Source: Montifringilla adamsi
Taxonomy: Eukaryota; Chordata; Aves; Passeriformes; Passeridae
Direction of reading: 5' to 3'
Length of the DNA stretch: 64,000 nt
NCBI GenBank assembly: GCA_017590115.1
Contig: JAGGNK010008892.1
Coordinates: 441,383 to 505,382 of the forward strand
Shown here piece by piece: positions 14,187 to 27,699 of the stretch. The notes below the pieces were generated by a model, which saw only the letters and a list, made by a program, of their open reading frames with translations, searched no databases and was not told the origin of the DNA. How positions within the stretch are numbered: position 1 is the first letter of the stretch; each line of letters begins with the position of its first letter. A program made the translations under genes and the position numbers.

Positions 14187-17100
14187 CTGCAAATGTAATT
14201 TTTAACAGTTACCTTAAAAGCCTTTTCTATTTTCTTGAGCTATTGATATGTTGTCTAAATACAGAGTTAACAGAGAACTGAGCTGCTTTTATGTATCAAA
14301 TTGGGCCAAGAAAAGTAAAAAACAGTAAGCAGATCTTCCTGTGAGTGGTGTTCTGAAAGAAAACAAAGTACATGCAGAAAAACTGAAAGATGAACATCAA
14401 AATCAGACAGGTAAGTGGACTAGCATACCTGTATTTTAGGTCCAAATAATTCTAAATGTGGTTGTTTTGCATCACTTTCAGTGTTTTGAACCAGCTAAAT
14501 TTTTCATCACATTCCCTCACCTAAATTTCTCTCTAGTAGAAAGTTTAAGCAAAAATTTTCCCGGAACAAATATTTTTCCAGGGTTATAGATGCATGCAAG
14601 TTAATATATAAATAAAACCTCAAATCAGTAACTGATAATCTTCAGTGTTTATCTACTGATTGAGCTGAGAAAATCCACAGGATGGGAAAGTTCTGTATAG
14701 TTAGAGGGATGTTATTTCCTGTAAAACAGGAAATCACAAGTGTCTGAATGACAGTGCTACAAAGGCATTTTTCTGTAATAGTCTCTGAGCAACCTGTCTA
14801 CACAATGATGTGGTCTCCACTGTGTGATCTATGGAGAAGGAGCAAGTAGCTGTATTTTTCTTCTGTACTATCTTATGTTTCACATCCTGAATTTGTCTAA
14901 AGATCGTTATAAATAGCTGAGTTCAGCCAGAACAGTCACATGGCAGACAAAGAGAATGAATATTCACGACAGACTTTTCTACACATCAGCACATGTTAAA
15001 ATGGAAGAATTCCTATTAATTTTAATAGATAAATGTAACAGAGACACAAAAATATTATGTGTAAAGTTCAGTATTAGTGATCAAGTGAACTTTAGGGACA
15101 GCAATTGAAAAGTGAGTCTTTTAAATAGTAATTTTCCCAAATTATTGTGAGAATAATTGAAAAAAAATTCTCATTTGAGAAAAGTGCTCTTTTTTATAAA
15201 GAAAACAAATTGTTTAAAGAACTTAACAGAAAATGTTATCACTGTTATCAGAATAGAAATTGCAGAAAACAATCTTTATTATGTTGTTAAACTGCAAAGG
15301 TCTCTATCTCCTTTAAATGGCTAAGACAATGAAGCTTTTACTATCAATTTAAATCAACACCTCTATGCAGGATAGAGGGACACTACTGCTTCACACACAC
15401 ACTGCTGTCTCATGCGACTTGCTACTGACCAGCAGTTTTCCACATGCTTACACAGACAAACTAAAATACACCCTTCAAAGATGCTCAAAGAAGTATTTTC
15501 TTACTTCATTTCCATCCTGCTCATTATTTGGGGACAGATGAAAGTAGTTAAAAAAAGAAGCAAGAAAGAGTGATGAGGATGAGAGAAACTGAGAGAAAAT
15601 GGGATAGAAGGGAAAGAAAGTGAATGAGATGGAAAGAAAGAGAAGGCAAGGAAGGCAGGGAGCAGAGGAAGGAGGGAAAAGAATGGACAGAATCAATTAT
15701 GGAAAATTTACAGAACTACAGGAGTCTGTCATTAAAAGATACTCCAGCATACGTGGATCCGACTTTGACTGGGACTTCCACAGGTACAACTTGTTCTAGG
15801 ACTAGTAAACAGCAGACAAGAGTCAACTTTATCATTTACTTGGAATATGATGTAATGCTCATATACCAAAACTGTATCATCCTTCCAAAACCCTTCAGAT
15901 TCAGGAAGAGTAATTTTCTGATCAGCAGAACCACTGAAAACTTATTTATTATAAGTGTGTTTTGAGGCTGAGTTTCTACATTCATTTGCTGGCACCTAAT
16001 ATAGTGAAATTCACATTGCAGCTTCCATCATGAGAGTCTGTGTGCGTGCAATTTTCACTAGATAGGTGCCTACATTTCATAAAACATCAAAGAAAATAAC
16101 ATCCTTTTGATTTCTTATATGTCAGTTTAGCAAAAATTAGACAATAGGCTGCAATATTGTTGGGTGCATGGAACAGTCAGAGATAGACAAAACAATTGCA
16201 CAAGTATTGTTTCCTCAGGAAACCCAGCTAAATGCATGTGACACACAAGAGCTGCCTCTCTAAAACAGTGGTTCAAGCAAGAAGAGTTAACCACAGAATC
16301 TCTCAGTAGACAACTCAGTCATTAACTGCAATCTTATCAATTAAATTATAGTGTACACTTGGACAAAAATACCAAACAGTAATGAAGTTATTAACATATA
16401 AAAACATACAAACAAACAGAAAAAGAACAGATCTACAGCAAAGACTTTCAACAAGCACACAGCAAATAGAAAGATGAAGAGAACACAAGTCAAGCTGAAC
16501 ATTGTGGAACAAGCTGAACAACAATGTCCATGAAAGCCAGTACCATGGTTCTTTCAGCAGAAGGGCACTTTTAAAAAGTTATGGCAGAGGAAGTAAAGAT
16601 GTCTTTCCATATCTCTGAAAATGAAGAGTTTGATTTCTAACAGAGAACAAGATACAATATGTAGGTATAAGCTTTCATAGAAATATAGATAATTGTTGCA
16701 ACTTGTTACTTGTTACAACTAGGGTTGCAACAGGAATGGTAGTGTATAAGAGCTATGGAACAAGGAGTATGAAAATGACTATGGGCATCTTTACTTCTCA
16801 TGTACAAAATCTAGTAAGAGATCATTCTTTCAGATCATCCTCATAGAGAAGCATTCTCTCTTTTACACAGGAGCCCATTCAATTTTGGTAAACTGCATCA
16901 CTTTTCAGTTATACAAATACAAAGTGATGTTACATGGCCAAATAAGTTACATTTTGCATAATAAAGCCTCTCAGTTACACAACAGACAATACAAAGAGAT
17001 ATTAAGATGGATGCATATAAAAGAATCCCAAGATACTTCAATATGATACACTGGTTTAAAGGAGCACTGTGAAAACCTTCCAAAGCAAAAACAGTTCATG

Positions 17101-17429
17101 AAAATTAATTATTTAACTACCAGTAATAGAAGGACATTTGTAAGAGATCTAGCATACATTATGTTGTAAGAGTTTCTCCTTGGTAATTGTACAGATTTTC
17201 TTATGAAGGGTTTAAAGTACATTTAGGACCATGGATAACTAAGTCAGACAAAGGTTTTCCACTTATGTTATTTCACATATTACTTTTCAATAGCAGTCAA
17301 AAAATAATTGAAATAAGGGAATAATCTTAAATAGAATATAGACTCTTGGCAGAAGCTGGAAGTTGCATTCTTCAGGATGGGTGAAAAATTTCTGAAATAA
17401 ATACTTTTTTTTTAAAAAATCTACTTTAC
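14187..17429 (-). other. RALGAPA1: Intron w19-w20 (3.2 kb)
   Basis: Holds the purine-rich tract at 15540-15690. The remainder is AT-rich without recognisable elements. Confidence 0.85.
15540..15690. repeat. Purine-rich tract (plus strand)
   Basis: About 150 bp that is mostly A and G with few pyrimidines (runs such as GGAAAGAAAGAGAAGGCAAGG). It may adopt triplex-type DNA. The ORFs on both strands here reflect composition. Confidence 0.85.
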
Positions 17430-17606
17430 CAGTAATAGTGGCAGCTTCAGCAGACAATGGTTGCTGATTGAGACTACTTGTTTCTGAATCTATGTGGAGT
17501 GTAGTTAGACTGGCCACTTCTTGTTCCTCGGCACTTTGTTGCTGTCCTGAAATTGCATCAACGTCGGTAGGAGCTGGTGTCCCTGCCTCAGTGCCAAAGT
17601 TGAAAT
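17430..17606 (-). CDS. RALGAPA1: RALGAPA1 exon w19
   Basis: A 177-nt exon, phase 1 to 1. It completes Asn and encodes [20 protein letters not shown], then [20 protein letters not shown] and [18 protein letters not shown]. Donor gtaaag, acceptor catacag. Its length is a multiple of three, so skipping would keep the frame. The second half ([20 protein letters not shown]) is essentially identical to the human protein as remembered, while the first half is variable. Confidence 0.95.
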
Positions 17607-18973
<1,367 letters not shown>

Positions 18974-21079
18974 CTAAACGTTGAAGATACACAATTATCT
19001 TACAATCTTGGATGGCTTATTTACATAAAATGGAAAAAACAGTCCCACATTTGGTGAAATCAGAATGTAACAAACAGTTCTTAAGTACCTAAACCAGAAA
19101 TTGCCATCATTCTAAATACCAAGACTTTCCAAACCCCCAAATGAAGAACCCATGCAGTCAAAGAATTTCATAAATACAAATTTTATCTGTACAGTGGATT
19201 TTTGGACACATATTGTAAAAGTCTGAGACTCAGAGTAGCATGGGCCACGTGGTAGGTAAGACATGAGAGAGCAAAATAGTTAAAAAGTACATTACATCTA
19301 AATAACTAAAGAAAACTTGCAAATCATGGTTTCAGACCAAATGGCCTATAGGCCACCACACTATAATCAAAAACTTAATTTATAGAAGGAGCAAATTAAT
19401 TTATTAATTCTTGCACTGATCATCTTATGATTAAAACACCACTTCAGTACTGGTTTGGAACACAAAAGACTACACATAACAGAAGTAAGGCATGCAAATT
19501 TGCTCATTTACAAGTAAGGTGGTGACCTATTTGAAGTCTTTCTTTAAGGCTTTTTTTTCCACAGATAGCACTGTTTGCTTGAGGAAGAGATATCGAAGTA
19601 GAAATGCCATTTTATGAAATGGCTTGAAATTTGTATGCATTATGAGACTAAAGATGCCTTCCTTTTACAACAGGCCCAGTCAGTTCTGCATTCTTTTACT
19701 ATTCTACTACTAATTTTAGGATAACTCAGACTAATAAGCTTTTCATGATATGGTTTTAGCATTCAATAGATAAAGAAATCTAAAATTAATCTTAGTAAGT
19801 TGGTACTATTTTAAGGAGGCATGTCTGTTGTGTGCTACTTGAAAAAAATGAGCAATAGTTTTGGTAGTTTCAGTATTTACTCAAACTTATCTCAGCTCTT
19901 TTCTGCTACCTGAGGAAAGTATTACTTCTCCAAACAAAGAGTAATCCTTCCCTTTCTTTCTTCTGGAACCAGATGTGATGATTTCTGGTTTATTAATTTT
20001 CAGACTAAGTTAACCTTTTTCACAGACTACAAGTTAGCATTTTGTTGTGCAACTCAAGACTTACTAACAAGAATACTTTGTGCCAACAATCAAGTTTTAT
20101 AAACATGAGTTCAACACAAAAGAGAAAAAAAGTATACATATGGACAAACTCCATAGATCTTCTCTTGCCATTTATAAAAGATGATGAAAAATAATCTTTT
20201 AATAACTTTGAAGAATCTTCTTCTGTCCCTTCTTGTCACCAACTTCTCTACTGACAATTTTCTATAGGAATATGTCTTACAGGAGCATGTCTTCAAATGA
20301 CCTTGAAAACTTTAAAGAAAAAGGAACTAAACCATTTTGAAACAGTATCTTTAAATTGTTACCCATTCTGTTCTTAACTTGCAACTCTTTTTAGTATTTT
20401 CCCTTTTTTATTACTTAATAAGCACTTAATTCTTCAAATCAGTTGTCTCCTTCTGTAAGCACTCAACAGTAACCAGAAATTCTTAATTTAAAATTGATTA
20501 AAACTTATTATGAATGCCATTCCAAACAACATGATGCTTTTGGAAAAGTGTAAGAAGGCAGCAAATGGAAAGCTGATTTGATTAGAAGAGCACTATTTAC
20601 AAGAAATTATTCAACACTTGGAAGTGAAATACAAAAATAAAGAAAAATATATATTTGAGCAGTTTTGTGGTCTGTTGCATTGACTTTACCTATAGAGAAC
20701 AGTACTGTACTACAGCATGTTACTCAATTGCATGCCATGCTGAGGACTGCAAATTTACATTTAAACTAGCATTCTGAAAATGTCTATGTAGAGGCAGGCA
20801 TCTTTGCAGGTGCAATTAAGGCTGCTTCATTCAATGAGACTATTCATCTGACAGTAACTTCTACATTGCTTCCACGATGAAGATTCAATAGATCTGAAAA
20901 CACAAATTATATACAATGGCAAGAATCTATGCCAAAGGCAAGGAATAATTAAGCAATATTCTTAATTCTTCATAAAAGCCACAGAAATTCTTTTTAGTGA
21001 ACTGATTTATCATGTCATTGACAAGTTCACACATATATGCAGACTTAAGTATTGAAGTGTAGCAAGTTTAAAGGCTTAC
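18974..21079 (-). other. RALGAPA1: Intron w17-w18 (2.1 kb)
   Basis: AT-rich unique sequence; nothing recognisable seen. Confidence 0.85.
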
Positions 21080-21204
21080 CAGTGCATTACCACTGCGGAG
21101 TCTCTCAGCTATAAATTCGTCCATGAGGTCAGGAACATTTGTATTGCTACTGCCAATATCACTATCAATAGGGTGCAGCTTTTGACTCATGTCCTCTCTA
21201 TTAG
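21080..21204 (-). CDS. RALGAPA1: RALGAPA1 exon w17
   Basis: A 125-nt exon completing Ala and encoding [20 protein letters not shown] then [20 protein letters not shown] and Leu. The acceptor is gcttttag and the donor gtaagc; phase 1 in, phase 0 out. It contains the conserved acidic helix [13 protein letters not shown]. It has no ORF of its own long enough to stand out. Confidence 0.95.
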
Positions 21205-23112
21205 CTAAAAGCAAATGAACAACCATTTATAGTAAAGAACGCATCAAGACATTTTCAAAACAAAATGTAACAAATGAAAAAAACCTGCTAGTTAACAGAA
21301 ATTCAAAAATCAAAATTGCCAAACATGCATTTTAAGAATGTCCCTCTTTTAAAGCAGATTCTACTTTCAGAATTAGTATGGCTTCTTCTTCCCACTAAGC
21401 AGGGGTTAGTTGATTTCCAATTCCACCTTTAAGAGCAGGAAGCTTATAGGTAAGCACTACTCAAAGTTGTTAATGCTTGTTTTAAGGATAAAGCATATGT
21501 TCTTCCTCCATATCACAAGTAAGTAAGAAATTCTAAAAAAATTACGATTTCTTCAGGCTCCTTCTTCATTGCATTCCTAATGAAAAGCCATGTAGTGAAA
21601 AAAGTAAACTAGGTTGTAATATATACTAACGACAAATGGCAATGTGGCACTGTATATAGTTAGTATGAATAGTGCAAACAAAATGTTACAGAATAAAATT
21701 ACATGCTAATACATGGAATGAAAGTTCTAACTCTAGATGATCAATGGTTATGAGCAATTAATGAAGTTCACTCCTTTATTAGTGTTGTATTTTTTGATAT
21801 AACTATACTGTTCATATTTAGCTGTGGCTGTTACATCTGACTTTATGATATCAGCCTTTAAAATCTTCAAGTTATTCCAGTTCATGTTCTCTTTATACAA
21901 ATTTTTCCCTCAGTGTCATCTCTCATGAGACCACAGTGCAGTTTATTCTAACAATGAGTTTCTGTTAAATGTTGGATTTTAAATAACAGGTACTTCTAAA
22001 ATTGGTGCTTCCTAAATATGACTTTTTCAGAAGTCTAATTTCTGAAGAGCAGCAAATAATTTTTGTGACAGTACTGCTCTCAGGTGCTGTGCTTACAGAG
22101 ACTGCCCTCAGGTGGCATTAACATCATGATGCAGGATGCATTGCAGAATCCTTTGTTAATCATGCCAGCATAACAATGGGGAAAAAAGAAAACCTGCATT
22201 ACTGCTGAAAGTTAATTTATTGTTCATTTATAGGAACTAAGACAATGTATATTAGAGTTGCAGCCTTCTTTTTTGATCAGTCCACAGAGGTCTCATAATT
22301 AGCAGGCGAAAGACTATCACAAGACCTTTACAAACATCCAAGATTCCAAGAAAAAAAGAAAGTAATGGAAGATGTTGCCAAGATTTAACTGCAGCCATTT
22401 GGATGAATGAATATAGGAAGGCCTATGACATGTTTTGAAACAGACTCGAACAAAACCTTATGATTAGACTCAGAGAACTGTTGTAATGAAATCATTCTAG
22501 TAATAGCAAATTGCTATTTCGGACTATTTAAAAAAAAATATCTAAAATTACCTCCAAATGTAAATTTGAGGGGCTCTTTTTTGGTTTTGTTTTGGAGGAG
22601 GAAAAGGAGGAAGAGGATGAGGAGGAAGAAGAAAACACACTAAATGAACCAGAAATACAATTAGTTCAACCTAGTTGGTTGGGAGCCAGGTCCTTCTGAC
22701 AAATGAAAACTACACTCAGAGTGGAATAACATATTCTGATAAAATATGCATTGCCAATACTTCAGTAGGCTTAATTTGAAGGCTCTGCAATGTAGATAAA
22801 AATTCAAAAGTCTCAAGGCTTAATCCTTTATTAGGTCATTTACTGTCTCTTCCTCTTCCCTAATCTGATGATCTTCAGCAGAAAAGAGGTTCAACTAAAT
22901 ATCTTGAAAAGGAAAATTAGTAATTTAAAGTACATAAATGTAACTTATGCTGGGAGAAAAATCAGCTGGCTATAGGCGCATGCATAACCAAACAGGGAAA
23001 GCAGTGATCATCCCAAAGCCTTTTGATTGCTTATCAGAGCTTGCTTCAGTTGCATTAAGCCAAACTGGTGCTGCCTTTCTCCTTTTGCGCTCTGCACACT
23101 GTTAGTGCTCAC
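21205..23112 (-). other. RALGAPA1: Intron w16-w17 (1.9 kb, long-form donor)
   Basis: Contains the GGA-rich tract at 22596-22633. If the short donor of w16 is used, this intron extends to 24516 and takes in the alternative coding segment. Confidence 0.85.
22596..22633. repeat. GGA/GAA-rich tract
   Basis: GGAGGAGGAAAAGGAGGAAG continuing to GAGGAGGAAGAAGAAAA. It is preceded by a T-rich piece with GGTTTTGTTTTGG, in the w16-w17 intron. Confidence 0.85.
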
Positions 23113-24684
23113 CTGCAGCTTTCCTTCCAAAATAGCCCATTACATGACTGTACAGATCCCTCAGTGGAGCCTCTGCTGGCATTCTGTTCTGCCTCTGTGG
23201 GGAAACATTTGCCTTCGGCTTCGAAAGAGCATGTACAACAGTTTTATAAACACCACCCAGGGAGCCCTGCTGTTGTGCCGACTCCTGACCTGACGTTCTA
23301 AAGGCACTACGACATTGGAACTGACTAACGGCAAGACCTTCTTTCTGCAACACAGCTGCTTGAGTTTCTGCAGATTCCTTAACTTGCTTGCTGCCAGCTG
23401 AAGCAGTGTTGACTGCCTCTAGATGCCTATATATTCCAGGTCTAACCAGCTCTGTGGCGGCTGATGAGCTACTGCTTGCACTGGTACTGCTGTTGCTGCT
23501 ACCACTACTGCTGCTACTGAAGCCACCAAGTTTACGAAGTCTTGCTTTCCAAGCAGCCTCTTTGTTCTCAAGAGGATTGTAAAACTGAACCGATTCTGTA
23601 GATGGCCTAAAAGTAACATGAACGCTGTTTCTTTTTTTAGTTGTTATTTTCATGATTTTGGCCCTATGAGTTACAGTTTCAGATATACTTCTTTTAGCTG
23701 GTGCCAGTTTGCTTGTGCCTGTGATGTGAGGCATTTGAGGATCAACTTGTGCTTTAGGAAGAAATTTCTTTGCATGGACAATACGTGAGTTGGTCACTTT
23801 CTCATTAAACTGGACACTTTTATGCTTTTCAGCTACCGGTGCTTCCACAACTAAATCTACATCATTTTCAGTGGCTGCTTGCCTATATAGATATCTCTTC
23901 CCTTCTTTGCTGCTAGGACTACTGGACCCATGATCAAACACGCTTTCATATTGTTTATCAATATCTAACTGTCTGGCTTTATTGAGCGCTTGATTTTTTG
24001 TAAAAAAGTCTACTTGAGTAGGTGCAATATTACTCATAAAGCCACTTGGGTTTTGTTCTAGTTGCAGCTCTGTGTTATTGGCTTTTTCTGCAACAGTGTT
24101 GCTAGTTGTGCATTGACCAGTCTGATCTCTATTTTCTAATCCATCCAGTGGTAACCTATCGTTCCTACTTACTGATGTGTCAACTTCATGAGCAGAAGCT
24201 TCAGATTTATCTATCTGAAAGTTACCGCAAAGTTCTTCTTTTTCTTTAATAAGATATTCTCTCAGAGAGGAAAGGAGATCATCTTCACCTTCAAGGTCAA
24301 CATACTGGTTTTGTTCAAAGGCAGTGTTTGCAAATTCTACCGGCCCTATTAAATGACAAAGATGGTCATAAATACTATCCCCAACTTCCAAGGAGGACTC
24401 TCTGCTATTTGTATCAGTGATATGACTTTCAGTGGATCTATGCATTGAAGAGGTCTCAGTGGAATTCTGTAAGCTTGGAGCATGATGGGATGAACTGTCA
24501 ATGACAGGAACTGCACCTTTGGCTCGTTCAACTGCGAATGGTTCCAGGATGTCAGAGGTGCTGCTGCTTCGTGGCAGTGGCTGTTCTTCATTTAATGCAC
24601 CAAAAACTTCACTTGGAGCATCCTCACTCTGAGAAAAATGTCTGACTCGAGGTGGACGTGGAAGAATTTGAGCATCGTCAATGT
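23113..24684 (-). CDS. RALGAPA1: RALGAPA1 exon w16, long form with alternative donors
   Basis: The longest exon, 1572 nt in its full form. It begins with the conserved [20 protein letters not shown] and continues through [20 protein letters not shown] to VERAK. At that point (low end 24517) lies an internal donor, AAAG then gtgcag, which gives the short form that joins w17 as in the common isoform. Reading on, the frame stays open for another 468 codons to a stronger donor, gtgagc, at 23112. Both donors are phase 1. The extra segment is polar and low in predicted structure, with a poly-Ser tract (about 23461-23522), basic patches (KITTKKRNS) and the motifs KSVQF and HVTF. A gap-free frame of 1.4 kb in AT-rich DNA argues that it is coding. 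Confidence 0.9.
24517..24684 (-). CDS. RALGAPA1: RALGAPA1 exon w16, short form
   Basis: This is the 168-nt version of w16 produced by the internal donor at 24516 (gtgcag). It encodes [20 protein letters not shown] to [12 protein letters not shown] and splices in phase 1 to w17, giving the junction VERAK-A-NRED, which parallels the remembered human VERAK-V-NKED. This supports real use of the internal donor. It contains a Ser/Thr-rich stretch (PRSSSTSD) probably available for phosphorylation. Confidence 0.85.
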
Positions 24685-25183
24685 CTGTAGGAAAAAAGTA
24701 TATGTAACATGCACCAAAATTTACATATAGAGACAATATATATCTACCACTACAACCTAATGATGTGAGTTTAAAAGCCAGAAAAATTCAGAACCTTGTT
24801 TTCTTAGGTACAACAAAAACACTTTTTTCAATACTAGAGTGTTAAAAACACACGGACATAATATCAAGTACAGAATGCAATATAAATGAGTTAGACCATC
24901 AGAACAGTTTTAAATGTTAACATGCATGAGACCAAACAGTGAGGTCATGGAACATTTGGAAATACAGTTAAAGCTAGAGCTGTGCCAATAAGTTCAATAA
25001 TTCAACCAATATTATTCCAGCTAGTTTCTTCAGGAAATGGTTATTGGAATACAAATGAGCTCAACAGCACTACTCCCTTTAGTGGAATTTACATCTTCAG
25101 AAAAATTGGCAACTCCAAAGAGAACAAGGATGTTTTTTGGAAAATTGGGGTTGTCTGTTGAAGTGGCAAATCATTAATTAAAA

Positions 25184-25216
25184 TATGTATATATGTATAT
25201 GTGTGTATATATATAA
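25184..25216. repeat. TA/TG-rich microsatellite
   Basis: An alternating ATGTATATATGTATATGTG then TATATATATA tract, in the intron between the cassette exon and w16. Confidence 0.85.
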
Positions 25217-27657
25217 ATTACTGAGATTTCTGAAAGAATACTATCACATGATTTTAAGTATTTTGATAGTGTACCTCTAAGGACTAAAGCTTTTAAATGA
25301 CAAGCAAAAGCTGGCCCTATACAAAAAAGATGACTATACATAACAGACAATTTAAAGATATGCTCTCTTCCCCCAGAAGAATGTTTTGTCCCTCATCTTC
25401 AAAATATGAAACTAAATGCCTAGCGAAGGCTTACCTACCCCTCTTCTTCCAGTTTTACTCCGGCAAATGTAACATTTATGAGTATTGCAGAATTAAGTAT
25501 TCTGATACCAAAAAACATCCTGCAGCCCCACAACAGCCAATGTTAAAGTAAACCCACTTTGTGTATGAAAAGAATATAATTTCTTATTACCATTTAAATT
25601 AGTGATTCCTTGTTTCTGTTGAGACTCTTAATATGTTAGTGTCAGTAAAAATCAGTTAACTGTAATGAAACCTGCAGTTCCAACATGGATCACCTAGGAA
25701 TTGTACAGAAGTATCTTCAGCTCATTTCACATCATCCACAAAAATAAAGAACTTTCATGCATCTCTTCAGATTTCCTACTATGTTATAGGAATACTATAT
25801 ACTATCGAATTACCACTGTAGACAAGACTAAATATCCTTTACAGATGAGTAAACTAACTGCTATCCCTTCCAGTCCTTTTATGAGATAAGCACTTAAACA
25901 GCAAGGTAAAACCAGTTTACTCAATTTTCTGCTGGTTTCTTTTTGATAGAATCTTTCATTCCCTAGATTAATTTTTTATTACCTAGTACTTAAAAAGTTG
26001 TAGAGATGCTTTCAAATTCAGGAATAACAGTAAATAGCTTAAATGAACACCAGCAAGAGTTACTTGCCACAATAAACAGACTTACCTTGTTGTTCTATCT
26101 AGATGATTTAACTTCAGGACTGCAACGGTGAATTCACTTAATATCAGAACAAAATTTAAGCCCCTTTCCCTCCCCTAACTTTAATGTGTTACAGCTAAAA
26201 TAAAGTAACTATGTACGTAATTACATTTTAAAATATTTCTATTATTACTAAATATTATATATAAATATAACTAAGTATTTAATGTATATTTCTCTATATA
26301 TATTTCAGTAATATTGAATATTGATAATCTGAAGTCCCCTTAAAACCTGTTTTGAGCTGCTTACACTTTTCTGACAATGTTAGAGATGGAGCTGCACATT
26401 CTCATATTCTCCTTCGGAATAAAGCACATAAACTAGATGAATGAGATACGTCCATATTTAACTAAATATGTGTTCCAAGAAGATGAAAAGTGCTATTTCC
26501 ATGCTCAATTTTACAAAGAAGTTAAAATTTGAGAGTAACAGTTTGACCTCATACAAAGTTTACTGAACTGTAAAGAAGCTGTTAGACAAGAAATTGAGAG
26601 AGATCTATATTGGAAAAAGAGAATAGGCATCCAAGCTATCTCAGAAAATAAACATGAACTGAAAAATCATCGAATACAGCACAACCTATTATGCATTTTC
26701 TCTTCAGCTTTGATAAGTGACGAACTTCCCATCATTGTTCTTGTTCAACTTACTACTAACTGCATGAATTAACACCCTCTGAAATGAATCATGTCTCTCT
26801 CTAACTGAAACTGTTATTTCAAACTCCCTACTGACTTAGGCACGGATTAACAGAAGTTATGCTAATGCAGTCTCAAGCTATTTCTTACAACTGTAAAGAA
26901 GGGACCATAGGATTCAGTCAAAAGTATGGACGATGCTATATATGAGATTGATACATGCAACTATGATACAGTGATCTCATCTTGAGCCCTCAGTATGCAT
27001 TTTTCAGATCGATTATAAACTCAACCTTATCTAAAGCAGCAGCCTAGAAATCCCATGCTGTGCATGCATGCAGTGATCATGACCTTCTAGGATGTTAAAA
27101 ATAATCAGACAGAGAACTCACAATGCACACAAAGCAGCTCCACACATTGAAATAAATTCAGCTAGATTCATTTCAATGTTGATCCAGAATTAATTTTAGG
27201 TGCTCACATATTCATGACAAGCACATAACAAGTACACATCTTCAGACAAACATGTGCTTGCACCAATATAGATTCCTTTTTTGTAGAACGGGAAGAAACT
27301 AAGGAAATGAAAAATGTTATTGCAATACCAGCACTGAAAACACAGACAATATTTAAAAACCCAAACGAACTGCTCCTTCACAACCAGGGCTCACCCTTGC
27401 ACACAGGTGTACAGTCAGACTGGGACACCCACAACTCCCATGGGGTTTGTGTGCCAGCAGGCTGACCCTGCGTATCTGACCCTGAGTACCCTTAGGAGAA
27501 ACACTGCCCTGATTCCTCACATGGTACAGTATGGAAAAATTGTAATTGGTACATCTGGCCAACCTCACACAATCACTACTGTCCTAAGTCAACCTTGCCT
27601 CTCCTTTTGCTGCTAGAAGGCAGAAAGAGAAGACAGCTTTTCAGCATCAAGTGTGAG

Positions 27658-27699
27658 ATAGATATGCTAAAACTATATACATAGTTTTAGCATATCTAT
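27658..27699. repeat. Perfect 19-bp inverted repeat, 4-nt loop
   Basis: Arms 27658-27676 (ATAGATATGCTAAAACTAT) and 27681-27699 are exact reverse complements around the loop ATAC. It lies in the intron between the cassette exon and w16. Confidence 0.95.

Noticed and set aside
23027..23582. Plus-strand and alternate minus-frame ORFs over exon w16
   Set aside because: Shadows of the real coding frame; the leucine- or serine-rich content comes from the poly-Ser tract read in other frames.
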